Of a DNA stretch of 64,000 bases, positions 11,459-24,787 are shown piece after piece. The position numbers and the translations under genes are program-made. Position 1 is the first letter of the stretch. The number at the start of each line of letters is the position of its first letter. Source of the DNA: Motacilla alba alba (taxonomy: Eukaryota; Chordata; Aves; Passeriformes; Motacillidae); the NCBI RefSeq assembly GCF_015832195.1, contig NC_052046.1, forward strand, positions 40,372,473 through 40,436,472, written 5' to 3'. A model generated the notes under the pieces. It made no database searches and was not told the DNA's origin. It saw only the letters and a list, made by a program, of their open reading frames with translations.

Positions 11459-13830
11459 TTGTCAAAACTGCCTCTCTGGCCATCCCCACAATGCACTACA
11501 CAGTGCAGAAGCATGGGAAGGGGCCATCCTCAAGTAGAGGAAGAGCTGGGATGATCTGGTTTTCAAAAACAGAGTCTCATGGGTGCCGTATTGCATGCAA
11601 TGGGAGTGGTAGCTCCTTAACTATTGTTTTAATCCTATAAACCTGTGATCTGTCCCTTCAAAAAATATTCCTGGAGGTCTGCACTGAAATTGTCATGGCC
11701 CACCTTTGGTCAGTACCTCAAGGGACGCACACAACTCATAAAGAGAGGCATGAGTTGCCCAGAGCCTGTGGAGGGCAGGGGTGTGTGTGCAGCTGTGTGA
11801 GCATACATGTGACTGCACCAGTGGGGTTAGATTAGACCTTCTTGTCATTTACCATAGAAAGGTCTTTCCAAATTTGTGTGTGTTTCCTCTGGTTTTATAA
11901 GTGTTTGTTCTTGTAGTTCATCTGTTTTGTTTCTGATACCAATCCCCAATGTACAGTTCACTTAGTTGCTGATTAATTATGACCCACTAATAATAAATCA
12001 AGAAATCACAGCAACTTTCAGTTAGTGTTTTCTACTCAGCATTTCTTTCCATGTGATACTTCAGTGCCACTATGTTAATTGATCACAATGGAAGGTTTTA
12101 CTTTTTGCTAGTATAAAGAATGAGAAATTCTAATATCTACTTCTTTGCCATCTTCAGCATATGAAACAAAACAGAAATAAAAACCAAAAATGTTTATATA
12201 CTAATTTACAAATAGCATTTCTAGACATCACTCATACAAATAAACCCTCATAATGAACAGAGAGATGTTAATCTGAACAGAACAAAGACTGCAGATCTTC
12301 TCCCATTTGCTCTCAAGCCATATTCAGAGATGATGGGCCTAGGATTTTCTATTGTTCTCCAACAAATATTTTTAAATATTCATAACATAAAAATAAGAAA
12401 AAAATTTTGTATTATTGTTATGGATTTATAGTTACTTTCTCAGGAGAAAAAAGTTCTCCTCCTCCAAATCAGGCAAGGCTAGAAGTGCTGTAATTCTCTT
12501 CTCTTGACTACTGCACAGAATTAGCAGTGGTTTATGTATTGATGAGGTTTCACAAGCAGGAATGAGCTTTCTAAACCATCCCAAACAAAATTTGTGAAAG
12601 GACAATGCCTCACAGGAACTGTCAAAGAGTAACATCTGCTTCCATATGTGACTTCAATGTCAATGTCATTACAGTTTGTCTTTTTAACAGTGCTTGTAAT
12701 AATTCTGAAACCAGCATTTTTAAGCTCCATTTCCAGGCAACCACTATTGCCATTTATCTAGCAAACTTTTTTTCTTATCACTGTTTCCAGTCCTTCTGCA
12801 CTGCTGGTGCTTACACAGCTGGATTAATCTTGCATCTTTCTACATAGTATAAAAACTCTCAAAAGACCATGAAGGAGAGATTTTAAAGCAGTGAAATAAT
12901 AACTGGAAGGAGTTTCAGAAGGTCCAGAAGGACAAGAAAGTGAAAAAATAGCTCCAACATCTGAATTCTAAGACCATGCACAGTGGGATGATTTCAACTG
13001 GTATACCAGAGTGGGTTTTACTGCAGTTGGGTCAAAAGTAAAACTCAAACAAGCAAATCTGAAATTAATACAGAGACATATAAAGAGAGAAGCTATGAAG
13101 ACTTGGTGAACACTCTCCAAGCCTACTTTTTTCCAGAATTTGCCAACAGTAAGGAAATCCTTCTTGAAGCTCGTGCAAGATAGAAAGTCATTGAGGAAGA
13201 TGTTAAAACCTGCTAATTGACAAGATCATCCCGCTGACTGCTGATTTCTATACCTTCTGGCATTTTGTAATACATGGAGTAATAAAAGCAGACTGATAGC
13301 CGTGCTATCATCCTTGCTGTTATTTTTTTCTTCCTTTTGTGAAGATTCCAGGTAGTATATACAATTCATATCTTCTATGACAAAGACTATAATATTCTTC
13401 TGAGTGCTGGAATGCTCACCATCAAAAAGGAAAGAAAGTTAACTTAACTAAAGAGTTAAGGCTGGTTTTTGACCTCTTCTTCATCACTTTTATACCACCC
13501 TGTCCTTCACTGGGCCTTCACTGGTTTCAGTGTGATCACAGTTAAGCAACAAAAAAGAAATGCAATGGAGGGAGGCTGGCAGGAGCTGGAGACACAAAAT
13601 GCAAAGATCATGGGTTGAGATAACAACAGTTTGCTCAAAACAAAAATGAGGTAAGAGAAAGCCTAACCCAACTCACAGCCAGTGGCACTCCACTCCAACC
13701 AGTCTAAGCATCACACTTCCTCCACCACAAGGAGCACAGGGAAGAGAAAACTGAAGATCTATGGGCTCCCACCACACACCAGCAATCCTTGATGGTAAAA
13801 GTGGCTGCATTTAGGAGAACACCCCTGCCA

Positions 13831-13831
<1 letters not shown>
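11459..13831. other. Noncoding stretch
   Basis: No gene is recognised. A GT-rich patch lies near 11.78-11.9 kb. The remaining sequence is AT-rich without clear repeats up to the A run at 13.83 kb. Confidence 0.6.

Positions 13832-13875
<44 letters not shown>
13832..13875 (+). repeat. Homopolymer of 44 A
   Basis: Forty-four adenines follow cccctgccac without a break. This could be the poly(A) tail of a retroposed transcript on the plus strand. However, I recognise no gene or SINE upstream, no AATAAA just before it, and could not identify a flanking duplication. A simple slippage tract is equally likely. Confidence 0.95.
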
Positions 13876-13878
<3 letters not shown>

Positions 13879-14184
13879 GCACTCTTGTGCTTCAGTGAAC
13901 CCCTGATTGCTTGAAACGTGGCCAATGAGTCCTTTTTTTTGTCAAACCTGGGCATGAGGACATACTCTGGAGAGAGAGACAAGCCAGGCTTTTATCCAGT
14001 GGTGAAAGAAACTTACCCAGCTCTCACTCAGTATGTATGAGAGGCCAGGGAGGAAAGTCATGTCTTATCCTGCCATCACCAGACTTCATGGCTGGGAGGA
14101 TGGTTGTTATTCTTGCCTTTTGAATCACAGCTCCAAGGGTCGAGCCCAGCTGCATTTTCAGAGCCAACTGCAGGTGCTTTCATT
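13876..14184. other. Noncoding spacer
   Basis: About 300 bases between the A run and the GCACA array with no recognisable gene or repeat. Confidence 0.6.
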
Positions 14185-14228
14185 GCACAGCACAGCACAG
14201 CACAGCACAGCACAGCACAGCACAGCAC
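14185..14228 (+). repeat. (GCACA)8.8 microsatellite
   Basis: A perfect pentanucleotide array of just under nine units. A plus-strand open frame reads through it as a repeating Thr-Ala-Gln-His-Ser pattern, which is the repeat and not a protein. Confidence 0.95.
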
Positions 14229-15199
14229 TCTAATCCCCAGATGTGCTCTCCTTTAAAGGCCAAAGATTTGCAGCAATGTGTTTCACATCCTCTAGAGATC
14301 TTCTTTTTTACTGAGTGGCAAAAGCAGTTGTTAGCACTACCTTCCCCTGGGATAGCCATTCAGGTTCCTAGCCCTGTCTCTTTCCTTGTTCCTAATAGCA
14401 TCCAAAAAGTCAGCATTTTCCATTGGTCCCCAGTCTAACATGTCACTTCTTCCTCCAGACAAAGCAGCTATTTTTGATTTTTGCACAATGATCAGTTAAT
14501 TCAGGAGTTTCAGCTTTACATTGTATTTGCTACTATCTGACCCTTATTCTGTCTGCTTTGAATTTCTGAAGTGTTATAAGCCCTTTCATTTATTCTTACA
14601 ATATTGTTCTTTTCCTTTTTATTCACTATTTTTTTCTCTATTGCTGCAGCTCCAAGATTTCCTTTTGGGCTGCTAAGTGACCTAGCTTTTCTAATGAATA
14701 GGCCAATTTTAGGGACCTTTCTTAATCCATTCTGATTCCAGCCACTGATTTTTCTGATGTTCAGCACAAACAAGCACAAAATATTTCAGCAGCCTCCCAC
14801 AATAATCCTAATAATAACAGGCATTCATCCTTAGGTTTCACTTCATAACACCTACTTCATAACACCTATTCTGAGAACTTCTATTATATATTATCCATTG
14901 TTCTGTGAAATGAATGGGCATTCTTCTTTGACATGGGAGTTCCTAAAAACCCGTTTGTTTTCTACAGGATAACTGTACCTTTTTAACATTCCCACTTTCT
15001 ATCTTCCCTGTATAGAACCTGTTTCTCTTTTGTTCTACTCTTAAACATTGCATATAATAATATTCACAATCAGTCACATAAACTGCAGGGTACTTCTTCA
15101 AATCCAATAGGAGTGTTCTGAATGATTGCTTCATGGAAGAAAAAATACCCCAAAAGTCTGGTTGATACCCCCTGTCCTCTCCTCTACAGTAGACTTTTA
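14229..15199. other. Noncoding spacer
   Basis: No gene is recognised. It contains a perfect 14-bp tandem duplication at 14841-14868, listed separately. Confidence 0.6.
14841..14868 (+). repeat. Perfect 14-bp tandem duplication
   Basis: The unit cttcataacaccta occurs twice without a spacer. The exact identity suggests a recent replication-slippage duplication. Confidence 0.85.
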
Positions 15200-15285
15200 T
15201 TAAAATTAAAATTAAAATTAAAATTAAAATTAAAATTAAAATTAAAATTAAAATTAAAATTAAAATTAAAATTAAAATTAAAATT
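15200..15285 (+). repeat. (TTAAAA)14 hexamer microsatellite
   Basis: Fourteen perfect TTAAAA units, continuing for two bases. It reads as Lys-Leu on the plus strand and Leu-Ile on the minus strand; the open frames on both strands are artefacts of the array. The array melts easily because it holds no G or C. Confidence 0.95.
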
Positions 15286-18200
15286 ATTATTAGGTACCTT
15301 TTAGAGAGACCTGGGGTAGGACAAGTGTTAAAAAAACACTTCCTTTTAGCCCATAAATGCATTAAAATAAACCATAAAATAGCTCTTCCCTATTTTGGCC
15401 TGCTAATTGTTTCTCCATTCATACCTGGATAATCCATTCATTTATTTTAACGTCTAAATGACAATTATTTTTTTTAAATCCAAAACTTTTTTTTCCTTGA
15501 CAAGATAGCTAAATATCTAAGCTGTTTATAATAACTCATTCTCATATAAGTCATTCACAGCTAGCAAACTAGTGCCATAACCAGGAGGCCAGCCTTGCAG
15601 TGGAACACCACTGGCCCTGAGACTACTCTTTCATGCTCCCCAGTGACTTTCCCTACACAGTTCTTGTCTTGTTTTACCTCTCCAGACCCATATTCCCACA
15701 TATAACTCTTTTTCCTTTGCACCTTTTTTCTCCTGCAAATCATTTCTTGCTTGTAATGACTGGATTTGAGGTGGGTGGTTGTTTCCTTTAAATCTTTATC
15801 AGTCAAGATGTTTAGAACAACACTTCTGTGTATCCCAGCAGAGATACTGCCTGAATTTTTTTACATGGACATAACCAGCACACCAAGACATTGTCAGAAA
15901 CAGTAATTTAAATTTTGGGGGAATTTACCAGAAAAATTTAGGACCTCAGGCAGCAGAAGAATAAGGTATTTATATCCCAAACTTTGAGCTACATGCTGTT
16001 AAGGTATCATTTGAGTTGTGAGTTTTGTCCCACCCTTTTTGCATTAAGCTTCAGGAGCTCAAGGTGTCAAATTCTCTCATGTTCATATGACATTGACACA
16101 AGGTAGAAACTTGGTTGCTGAAAGCGAAATTTGCAAGAAACCTTGTTTTTCCCTTCATTAACACTGTTTTAGAAAGACAAGTCAAGGCAAGAAGGAAGAA
16201 AATACAGACTATTTTTCTTAGAGGATATTGCAAATTATCTCATATCTCAATATCTGCTACAGAGACCTGGCAGTGTCCTAATGCCCTTAGGAAATAAAAG
16301 AAAAGAAAATAATATCAAGGCATCTGGGTAATTAAGAGTGATGGTCTTATATTGCAGGAGGGCTACTATCCCAGCCAGTTTGCTAAAGACAGGATTGGGA
16401 GTGCAGCTCTGTGTTTAGTTTACCCGATGAACATCTGCACAGAAATCTGATGACATGGGTTGCCAGGAATTCTTACTGGAAGGGAGCTGAAATATTTAGC
16501 AGTTTGATCAGTCTGCTCCGAGGATTATGTGGAAGGGTGTCAGTTCTTGTTATTTCAGCCACAGTACTTTTATATCCTTATCTAGGCGCTGATTTGGCAG
16601 TTCAGATAAACTTATACATACCTTAAATGGGACCCCGAGAATCTCCTTGTTTACTCATATTAGAGAGTAAAGGCAAGTAGTTTAGGCAAAAACGCTCTTC
16701 CACAGGACCCACTGGCAATGTTGACACAGAAGTTAATCAAAAGAAAAACAAAAACTCTCTTTGGACATCTATATTTCTGTGTGCCCTTACATCATCTAGA
16801 TCCATGATGATTGTTTCTGATTAAGGTCACTGAAAAGGGTCTTCATACACCAAAAGGTCATTTGCTTATTCAAGTGTCTGTGTATTTTTTGTAGATTAAT
16901 CCAGAAAAAAACACCACTTGTAGGTTCTTTGTTTTACTCCAAACCAAACAGGAATGATTTGGATCTTTTCAGACAAATTTCATGCATGTATCTGCATGTA
17001 TCTGTGTGTGCAACTGCACTGAAATCTTGACTAGCAAGTCACTGTACCTAAACATATCCAAGAAAGAAACCTGTAAGGCTATAGGTAGGATTCAGTGCTA
17101 CAGAAAAAGGTGCACACACTCAGAGGCAAAGATCTGCAGCTTACTTAAGACTTCCATCTACAAGCTTGAATGATGTTGGAATGTTATTCTTCTCCTTAAC
17201 CAAAAAACCTCTCACCTGGGATCGTGACCATTTCCCACCTCTGCTGTAGAAGCAGATCCTTCCTTGGCTCCCCAATGCCAATTACAGTCTTTCAGTTTTG
17301 TGGACAGATCAGCAACAGTCAGGAAATACAAGCCTCTTAACTGCCTGCAACAGCAGTCTCCAGACCCTCCTTTTCTCTTTAAATGCACAAACATGAAAGC
17401 TAACAGAGAGATGGTAGTGAAATTGCTGTGTTGTTTGCAGCTTACTATTGTATCTGAAAATGTCTTTTGCCCTTTCTGTACCTTTTTATAAATCAGTGTA
17501 AGTACTCTCTAGTGAGGAATGTATGTGTACTATCACAAAATACAGATATTGTCAGAGGAAAGAGCAATGGGGTAAAAATAGTTACATTTCTCTATTTTAT
17601 GGATCTTTTCCTTACCTATCTTGAGGTAATTTCTTTCCAATCTGGAATACCTAAGTATAAATAAAAAATTTTAAAATAAAAAATAAAAATTAAAAAAAAA
17701 ACTAAGAAGAAACAGGTAAAATTGTTTCCTAGAAACCATCACCCAAATACAGATGATTTGCAGAAAAAGTCCTCTCTTTTATCTTTCAGGAAAAGGAAGA
17801 ACCATGCCTTTCTACTTCCTTATACTATGGAAAAATCTATAACCAAAGGCAGTGAAAAATCTGGTTAAACTGAGGAGAAAATCTGGCCAGGAACAGATTA
17901 CTATATTTGTGAAGACTGCTTGAAGATCTTTCCTACCCTCCACACTCCTAAACAGAATAGAGAGAGGTAACTACTTAAAATCCTGCACCATAGGTACCTA
18001 AATACTCAAGATCTCAGCTGGGACTCATTCTGCACACTGTTTTTGTATATTCTTACAGAATCATAGCAAGAGTTTCCCATATTTGAATAAGAATATGACT
18101 TCTCAGAGCATTTCTGCAAACATATCTGCTACTTGTGAAATACAAACTATTGTGAATGCCAAAGAATTTGTATCAATTTAATTTTTTTCATCACAGATAC

Positions 18201-21200
18201 AATATGCAGATGACAGACATGTCACATTTCTAGACAGCTTTAGAAATTGGGAACCTCAAACTCTTAGATCAGAGTTTTCTAGCAAGAGAGACAAGCAAGT
18301 CCTTGCACTGTTCCTCACTGGCTTTGGCAAGTGAAATCTACAGGAGTGTATGTGTCTCCATCTCTGGATGAATGGTGCTAAAGATCATCATCACACCACA
18401 GCACTGAGCAGCAAGTATTCCTGATGATCCCTTCCACTATTTCAGGTCTCCCCAGTCCTCTCCCCATGGTGTAAGTCTGTAGATCCTCTGTTCAGTTTTT
18501 CCACCAGCTCTGGTTCTGGCCCAGGGTTTAATGTTAGGACTTGATGAGGTAAGTAGGAGTAAAAAAACCATCAGAAAAATTAATCTCCAGAAAGCACAAA
18601 AATCTTCACTTGTTTAGAGAGATACCAGGAGAATACATCTAATTGTGCAGGATTTCAGCACAGACTTTGTATTTCTCCTGTCCCTCATGTGCAACATCTC
18701 TCAAACAAGCCTCATTGTCTCTTTTCTAATGAATCAAAGCTGTTGGGAAAGTGAGAAGGATCGTGCTGAGAACTGTAAATGTTCACAACTCCTACATGCT
18801 TTGAACAAACAAGGAAACCTTACAGGTTCCACACTGGTTGGAAAATGCACTGTCCCTAAATCTCACAAACCATGCAAGAACAGTTAGATCCATGGTAGAC
18901 ACAAGCTGTGTGAAACTTCTAAAATAGATGGAGCCCAGTTGCCCCCAGTGATAATGAATATTATATATCAACTTCATATTTATAATGGCTTGAAAATATA
19001 TTGACTTAAAGATATTTACACTAGCTGAGCATTTTGCTCTACAATAGTCTTGGTAACTAATTTTTTAGGTTAAGTAAAGCAATTAAAAAATCAATAAATT
19101 AAAAAAAAAACTCATCACAAACTTTCTAAGTTTAAAACAAAATGCTCATGATCATGGAAAAAATAATCCTAGGAACGGTGTGTAGGTTACCAGAGTTCCA
19201 CATCAGCCCAACAAATCTGTTTCCAACACAACTTGAATAGGATTCACTGAAACCTCTATCATTGGGTAACTTACCAAAATATTTCCACTAATTATAGTTT
19301 CCAGATACATGTTTCCCTCTTTCAGATTATCCATCTTGTTTAGAATAGTGGCATAGTGACATTGGATGGGAATGACTGGATGAGAGGTGGTGCCACCTAG
19401 AAGAGAAAATACTGATCAGTGAACCCTGCCTTTCTCCGGGAGGTTGGTGCTGACCGAACTGTGTCAGAAACACTACTGAGACCCACAGAGCCATTAGGAT
19501 GTTAGTGCATTATTAGAAATTAAAATATTCCATCTTGCTATTTCATTTTGATTCTAACTTTCATTTTAAATTACTTTGTCTCTTGTGCCCTGTTAAATTG
19601 ATTTGTTATGCTAAATTTGTGCCAAATAAATAATGAGCTTCCTAATTAGCTTATGTTGAAGCAAGGCAAGGAAGAAATTATATCCAACTGTCTTGGTGTC
19701 TGGGGCCCTATGAGAAAAACACACTGAAGATACTAGAAACTGTGCAACTCCTCAAGACATTAGTTGCTAGCATGTTGATTCCCAGTGCTTTGATGCTGCA
19801 GGGAAGTAGCTGCTTTGAATGCTTCTAAGAACACAGAGCTTAGCTCTAATCATAGCAGTCTCACAGATAGCTACAACCTACAGACAAAAATCCCAGTAAG
19901 TAATTGAAGGAGAATGTGCATTCACATGAGTCTCCTGAACAAATACCTGACACAACCCTCTGAATTAACAATTATTACTTTAGTTTACTTTACCGTAAAT
20001 AATCTACAACCTAAGCAAACAGGCATAAATAAGCTAGGAATTCCGGCACATTTTCAAGGCTTTAAAGGGATCTGAGCTCCTATCCCATTTTTGATATAAG
20101 GTCTCGGCCTTGTACAGCAGATAAATGCAATGGAAATTTTTCACCAAAAAGATCAAGAGGGAATCTCTTCCTCTGCTTAAGACAATGGCAAAATCTTTGT
20201 TGGCCACAATCTAACATGAATCAACAATCAATAATCAACAATCTATGCATCTTCTAAGATGAAGATCCATATATCCCCTGAGACATGAAAGAATCAAAAC
20301 TAAGACTCTGGTATGTCTGGCTTTCCTACAAAAAAACATGTCTGGGACACAGCCAGTTACTATTGCTATCATAAGGATTACTAGAATTACAATCTTTTAC
20401 TATTACTATTACTTTCAAAATTGCTAATATTACTGTTGTTCGTGACGTTCAGATGAATTACTACACTGTCTAGACAATTTTTAGTATTTTTACATGGCAA
20501 TATTTCTGACCAGATACATATACATCTCTGCTGCTCTTTTCAAGCATTGTATTTAATGAGAAATCCAAGAACAACATAAATTTTTGTCGGGACTTACATC
20601 CCAAAAATAGTGTAGATGAAGCAGAATAAGCAACTTTTATAGCTAACAAGGGAACACACCTAATCTATCAGCCACGACAAGCATTTTCTTTCTGCATGGG
20701 AGAAGCCTCATGAAAATACATTATGCAATGTAATTAGACACATGCATTAACTCTTTTGTCAAGGAAGAGAAATACTTTTTTAGCTGCTAGAGTTCACCAT
20801 TAGGTGGATAACCATATGGCATTGTTAGCTGAAGACTGAATCATGGAAAGGGAAGCTGGTCACCAGATTTAGCTAGAAGCTAATAATGTCTAACCAGCAG
20901 AAAGAGGAATACATATTTTAAAAGCATCTCTGTTTGCACCAGATGAAAATAAAAGAGAAGCATAAGTTTTTACCTAGATAGCATTTTTTTAGAATAAGCT
21001 TATAAACCTATGATGCAAGATTTGCCTTAAAAGCACAGAACAAAAGTCCACCAAGTTCAGTGTAACTAGACTACAACGTAAGCTAGAAAGAGGCACTGAA
21101 ACAAAGAGTGAAAGAATGAAGGAATGAGGTTTATACTGAATATAGGCAAAAACTTCTTCATTGAAAGGTATACGAAGAATTGGAGTAAGCTGTTCAAGGA

Positions 21201-24200
21201 AGTCGTTGACTTACCTGTGGCATCTATTTTCCTAATGGTTGCTGCCAATTACTGTTGTTGTCATTGTTAGTGTTAACATTCCTGACAACAGTATGTCTAG
21301 ATGGTCAAATTAGTGTTCTCAAAAAGAAAAGAAAAGGATAAAAGCAGTGGGTGAAAACAGGTATTCTCATAAAAATATACATCACATCACAACAAATATT
21401 CAACCTGTGATCTTGAGAGATTAAATCATTCCAGGAATAATAACACTAAGACCTCAAGTTTAGTTAAGAAAGATGAACCATATAGCTATATAAAATAATT
21501 TATCTTAACTTAACACATGTCCATATATTTTCTGTAATGCTAATAAATAATATGAAATAAAATTGTTATCATTTACAAGAGGATATGATCTAGGCTGTTT
21601 TGCTGTCACCAAGCTAATGTAGGAGGAGTCCACTTCTTTTAATAAATTTGGTCACAGTAAAGTCATATTTTTTACTTTAGTTGGTTGTGGTTTTTTTCTT
21701 TCAGGACACAATTTGGAGAATATTTGGACAATTTCGGGAAGGGCCAAAATAGAGGAATACAGGAACAGTAATTGAGATTGAAGAACTGGGTGTACAGAAA
21801 TCAGAGTTATAATAAGATCAGCTGCAAAGATTCAGTTGGGTTCCCTCAGCACACTGAGCTGTTTGGCTGATAGACAAGTTCTGTGAAGCAAGATGCATGA
21901 TTGTAGGTGTAACAGGGAGGTTTCTTCATTTACACTCTTAAACACTGCCCTGAAGAGTTGCATTTCAGCTCTGGTATCTACTTCAGAGTTCCTGAGTAAC
22001 ATTAGACAAGTTGCCTCAATTCTTTACAAATCTCTAAGTGTATGACACATTTTTTCAAGTGCCACTGAACATGGGGGAATGTAGAAGAGCAGAGCTCTCA
22101 GGGCTGCCACTGAAGGCAACAAGAACAGGTCTTTGACATCTTCCTGTGGCATATGATAGTGAACCACTTTGTAACAACAAAAATTGTACCATAAGTGTTT
22201 TTCTAGTTGCTGTTAAAATCATTCTCCCATCAGTGAAACAGATTCAAATATTCCTTTTAATTCACAGGAATATGTGAAGTTTCATGTTTAAAGCACCTAG
22301 AAAGAGTGACACATTGACAGACACCTTTTAAAAGCTTGTGAAGAAATTAATTATTCTGTCTTCACAGTAGAGTTTGAAGTGTGTACAATAAAGAAGATTA
22401 AAATAAATGTCAAATAACTGTTCATGTAACCAAGCACCAACTGGTCATGGGTCACTTTGAAGAAAAACAAGTGTACATGTAATTACAGTATCAGAAGATA
22501 TAAAGCGGCAGCTGAAATGAGATTGGAGACATAATTCTGACACTCTGTGCTGTTTAAGTGTTTGGCCTTGGAACCCCCTAATCATGTTCTTTTTCACCAA
22601 GGGTGAAGTGAATTCATTTTTTAAATCAACAGAAAGCCACTATTTAAAATAAAGCAACTGCTTGTCATTGATTAGACATAAAAGTACCTTACTCTGAGGA
22701 CATATTCATGAAGCTCTTCAGCTACCTCACAGATAATCTGAAAACACTTCATAATGACACCAGGGTGATTAAACACCTCACCCAAGCTCAGAGGCCAGAT
22801 TGGCTAAGAAATTTTGCAAATGTTCCTGTTGGTCTGTGGAGCTGCTTGTGTGAATTTTGCAAACAAATGGAGACTTCTGCCTGTACCAGGATGCTCTCAG
22901 AACCCCTGTGTCTCATGGCCAGGGCTGTATTTTTAAATAAAATATTAGCAATCTCGCAAGCAACTGGCTACACTGTGTAAAGAGCTTAATTTGTCTGTTT
23001 CTGGAATACAGTTTGGGTTAAGACACATTAGCAGGTATGAAAGATATTTGACTCTCTTTTTAAAGCTCTGTGCTCCTTTGTCTCCCTCTTCCAACTATTT
23101 TAGAAGCACCAAGAAATGTTTTCAGAAATGAAATGCACCATTTGAATATGCCATGCGCAAGGCAAGACTGTTGATATTTTACTCGATCCCAGATCAACAC
23201 CCATCTCCAGGCAGGAAAACAGAACCTTTTTTAGAAACTTTCAGAGTTGATACTGAGAGAGTATAGTGAGGCCCCAGATACCACCTGTCACAGTCCTTGC
23301 TGCACAACCAGACTTTGCACAGGCTGTTCTTCAGGTAGCTCAGTGTCACCGTTGTTCCCATTCTCAGCTGACAAAAGCTGGTACCCATCTCAGTTGGGAG
23401 GGCTCAGACCCTCTGGAGAGGAGGACGCTGGGTTGGAGACAATGTGGGTAGGGGAGGGTTCTGTTTTCTAGCTGTTTATATCAGCAGCAGGGGTCCTTGT
23501 AGATACTGAGGCCCATCCGAGGGTGTAGCAGCAGAATGGCTGCAGAATTTAACCCGCTTCTTCCACTCCTCCTCATTTCTTATTAAATTATTTCTATTCA
23601 TTAAGAAAGCTATTGGCTTTTCCTCCTCCAACACAAAATCTACAAAAATTATCAGTTTAAAAGGCTGGAGCAGGGAGGCAGACAGAGAAGCCAGTCCTCT
23701 AGAACAGGATCCTTGTAATTTTTGCATGAACAAAGTCAGTTTTGTGCCTGCTGTCACATTGTTGTGTCAGGAGAGCCATGATGTCTGAAGAGATCAGTAT
23801 CAGCTTAAGGTGAAAAAAATGAAGACAGACCTAAGGGCTGTTGCACAAACACTCACATACAACCAGTTGCCGAGGAAAAGAAATTTACTGAGATCTTGGC
23901 AAGGGAAAATGTTCACTCAGGAAATCAAATCTTCCAAATAAGGTGGTAGCTTGTTTTCTGTATGGTGAGAGCTACCTCTGCAGTGAGAGCCCTTGCAGTA
24001 GCATCTTGAGCTGAGTCAAGAGAGATCACTCATACCTCTTCCCATCTTAGTCCCTATAGCCCAGCTGGCTACACTCCTATGAGACCGCTCAAGCGCAAAC
24101 ATAATCCATCACTACATATTTTATAATCCAAACACAAAATGTCTTAAATAGCTTAATCATGTAGAAAATACTCCACCACATTACTTCTTCTGCATGAATA

Positions 24201-24448
24201 GCTTTGAAATGCCGGCTTACAAGAGATTTAGCTATGTACTTAATCAGTTCTGCAACTAGGTCCACCTTTGGAAAGAAAGGTCAGATTGTCCCACCAGGAT
24301 ATTGAGTAGTACCTTTAAGCATACGAATTGGACAAGAAGAAGGTTATACCAGGAGGGTTCCTGCATCTTATAGCTGAATACCAAATTGTGAAGATGGCCA
24401 GAAGTTGAGTTTTGGTATCTAGCTGCACTATGGTAGATGGGTAGATAC
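15286..24448. other. Long noncoding AT-rich stretch
   Basis: About 9 kb in which I recognise no exon, RNA gene or transposon. Minor items are a short tandem tgcatgtatc pair near 16.99 kb, an A-rich patch at about 17,660-17,700, and an AT-rich block at about 19,480-19,660 with a TAATTA core at 19643-19648 that could be a conserved element. A good-looking splice-acceptor string near 21,700 (tttttttctttcag) has no supporting open exon behind it. Confidence 0.55.
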
Positions 24449-24526
24449 ATGGATGGATGGATGGATGGATGGATGGATGGATGGATGGATGGATGGATGG
24501 ATGGATGGATGGATGGATGGATGGAT
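24449..24526 (+). repeat. (ATGG)19.5 microsatellite
   Basis: A 78-base tetranucleotide array of perfect ATGG units. On the minus strand it reads as a repeating His-Pro-Ser-Ile pattern in two long-looking open frames, which should not be taken as genes. Confidence 0.95.
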
Positions 24527-24737
24527 TTATCTTCAGAAAAATGCAAGGTCTAGACGTCAGCCTCACTTAGAAAATATCCATACTCCATATTCAAGGCAGG
24601 CCTCTTGAGAAGCTTCTGATTATGTCCAACATGATACTTTTTGTGGGCTACATATTTTTTACCCTCTTCTTCATGTGGACCTTCAGGTTATAAAACAAAT
24701 TCTATTACTGCCCATAGCAGAGCATTGTGAGCACTCT

Positions 24738-24787
24738 GGGCAAACATAGACACAGACTGTGGGGGCAAACATAGACACAGACTGTGG
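24738..24787 (+). repeat. 25-bp tandem duplication
   Basis: A 25-base unit containing caaacatagacacagactg occurs twice head to tail, at 24738-24762 and 24763-24787, with no visible mismatch. Its perfection in single-copy sequence suggests a young duplication that may vary between individuals. Confidence 0.85.

Noticed and set aside
14943..15362. Leu-Ile repeat frame (139 codons, minus) and Lys-Leu frame (plus)
   Set aside because: They are the TTAAAA microsatellite translated.
21680..21770. Splice-acceptor-like tttttttctttcag followed by a short open stretch
   Set aside because: The following frame stops within about 20 codons, no donor or conserved coding is seen, and pyrimidine tracts ending in AG are common.
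24256..24566. His-Pro-Ser-Ile repeat protein on the minus strand
   Set aside because: It is the ATGG microsatellite read as codons in two frames.
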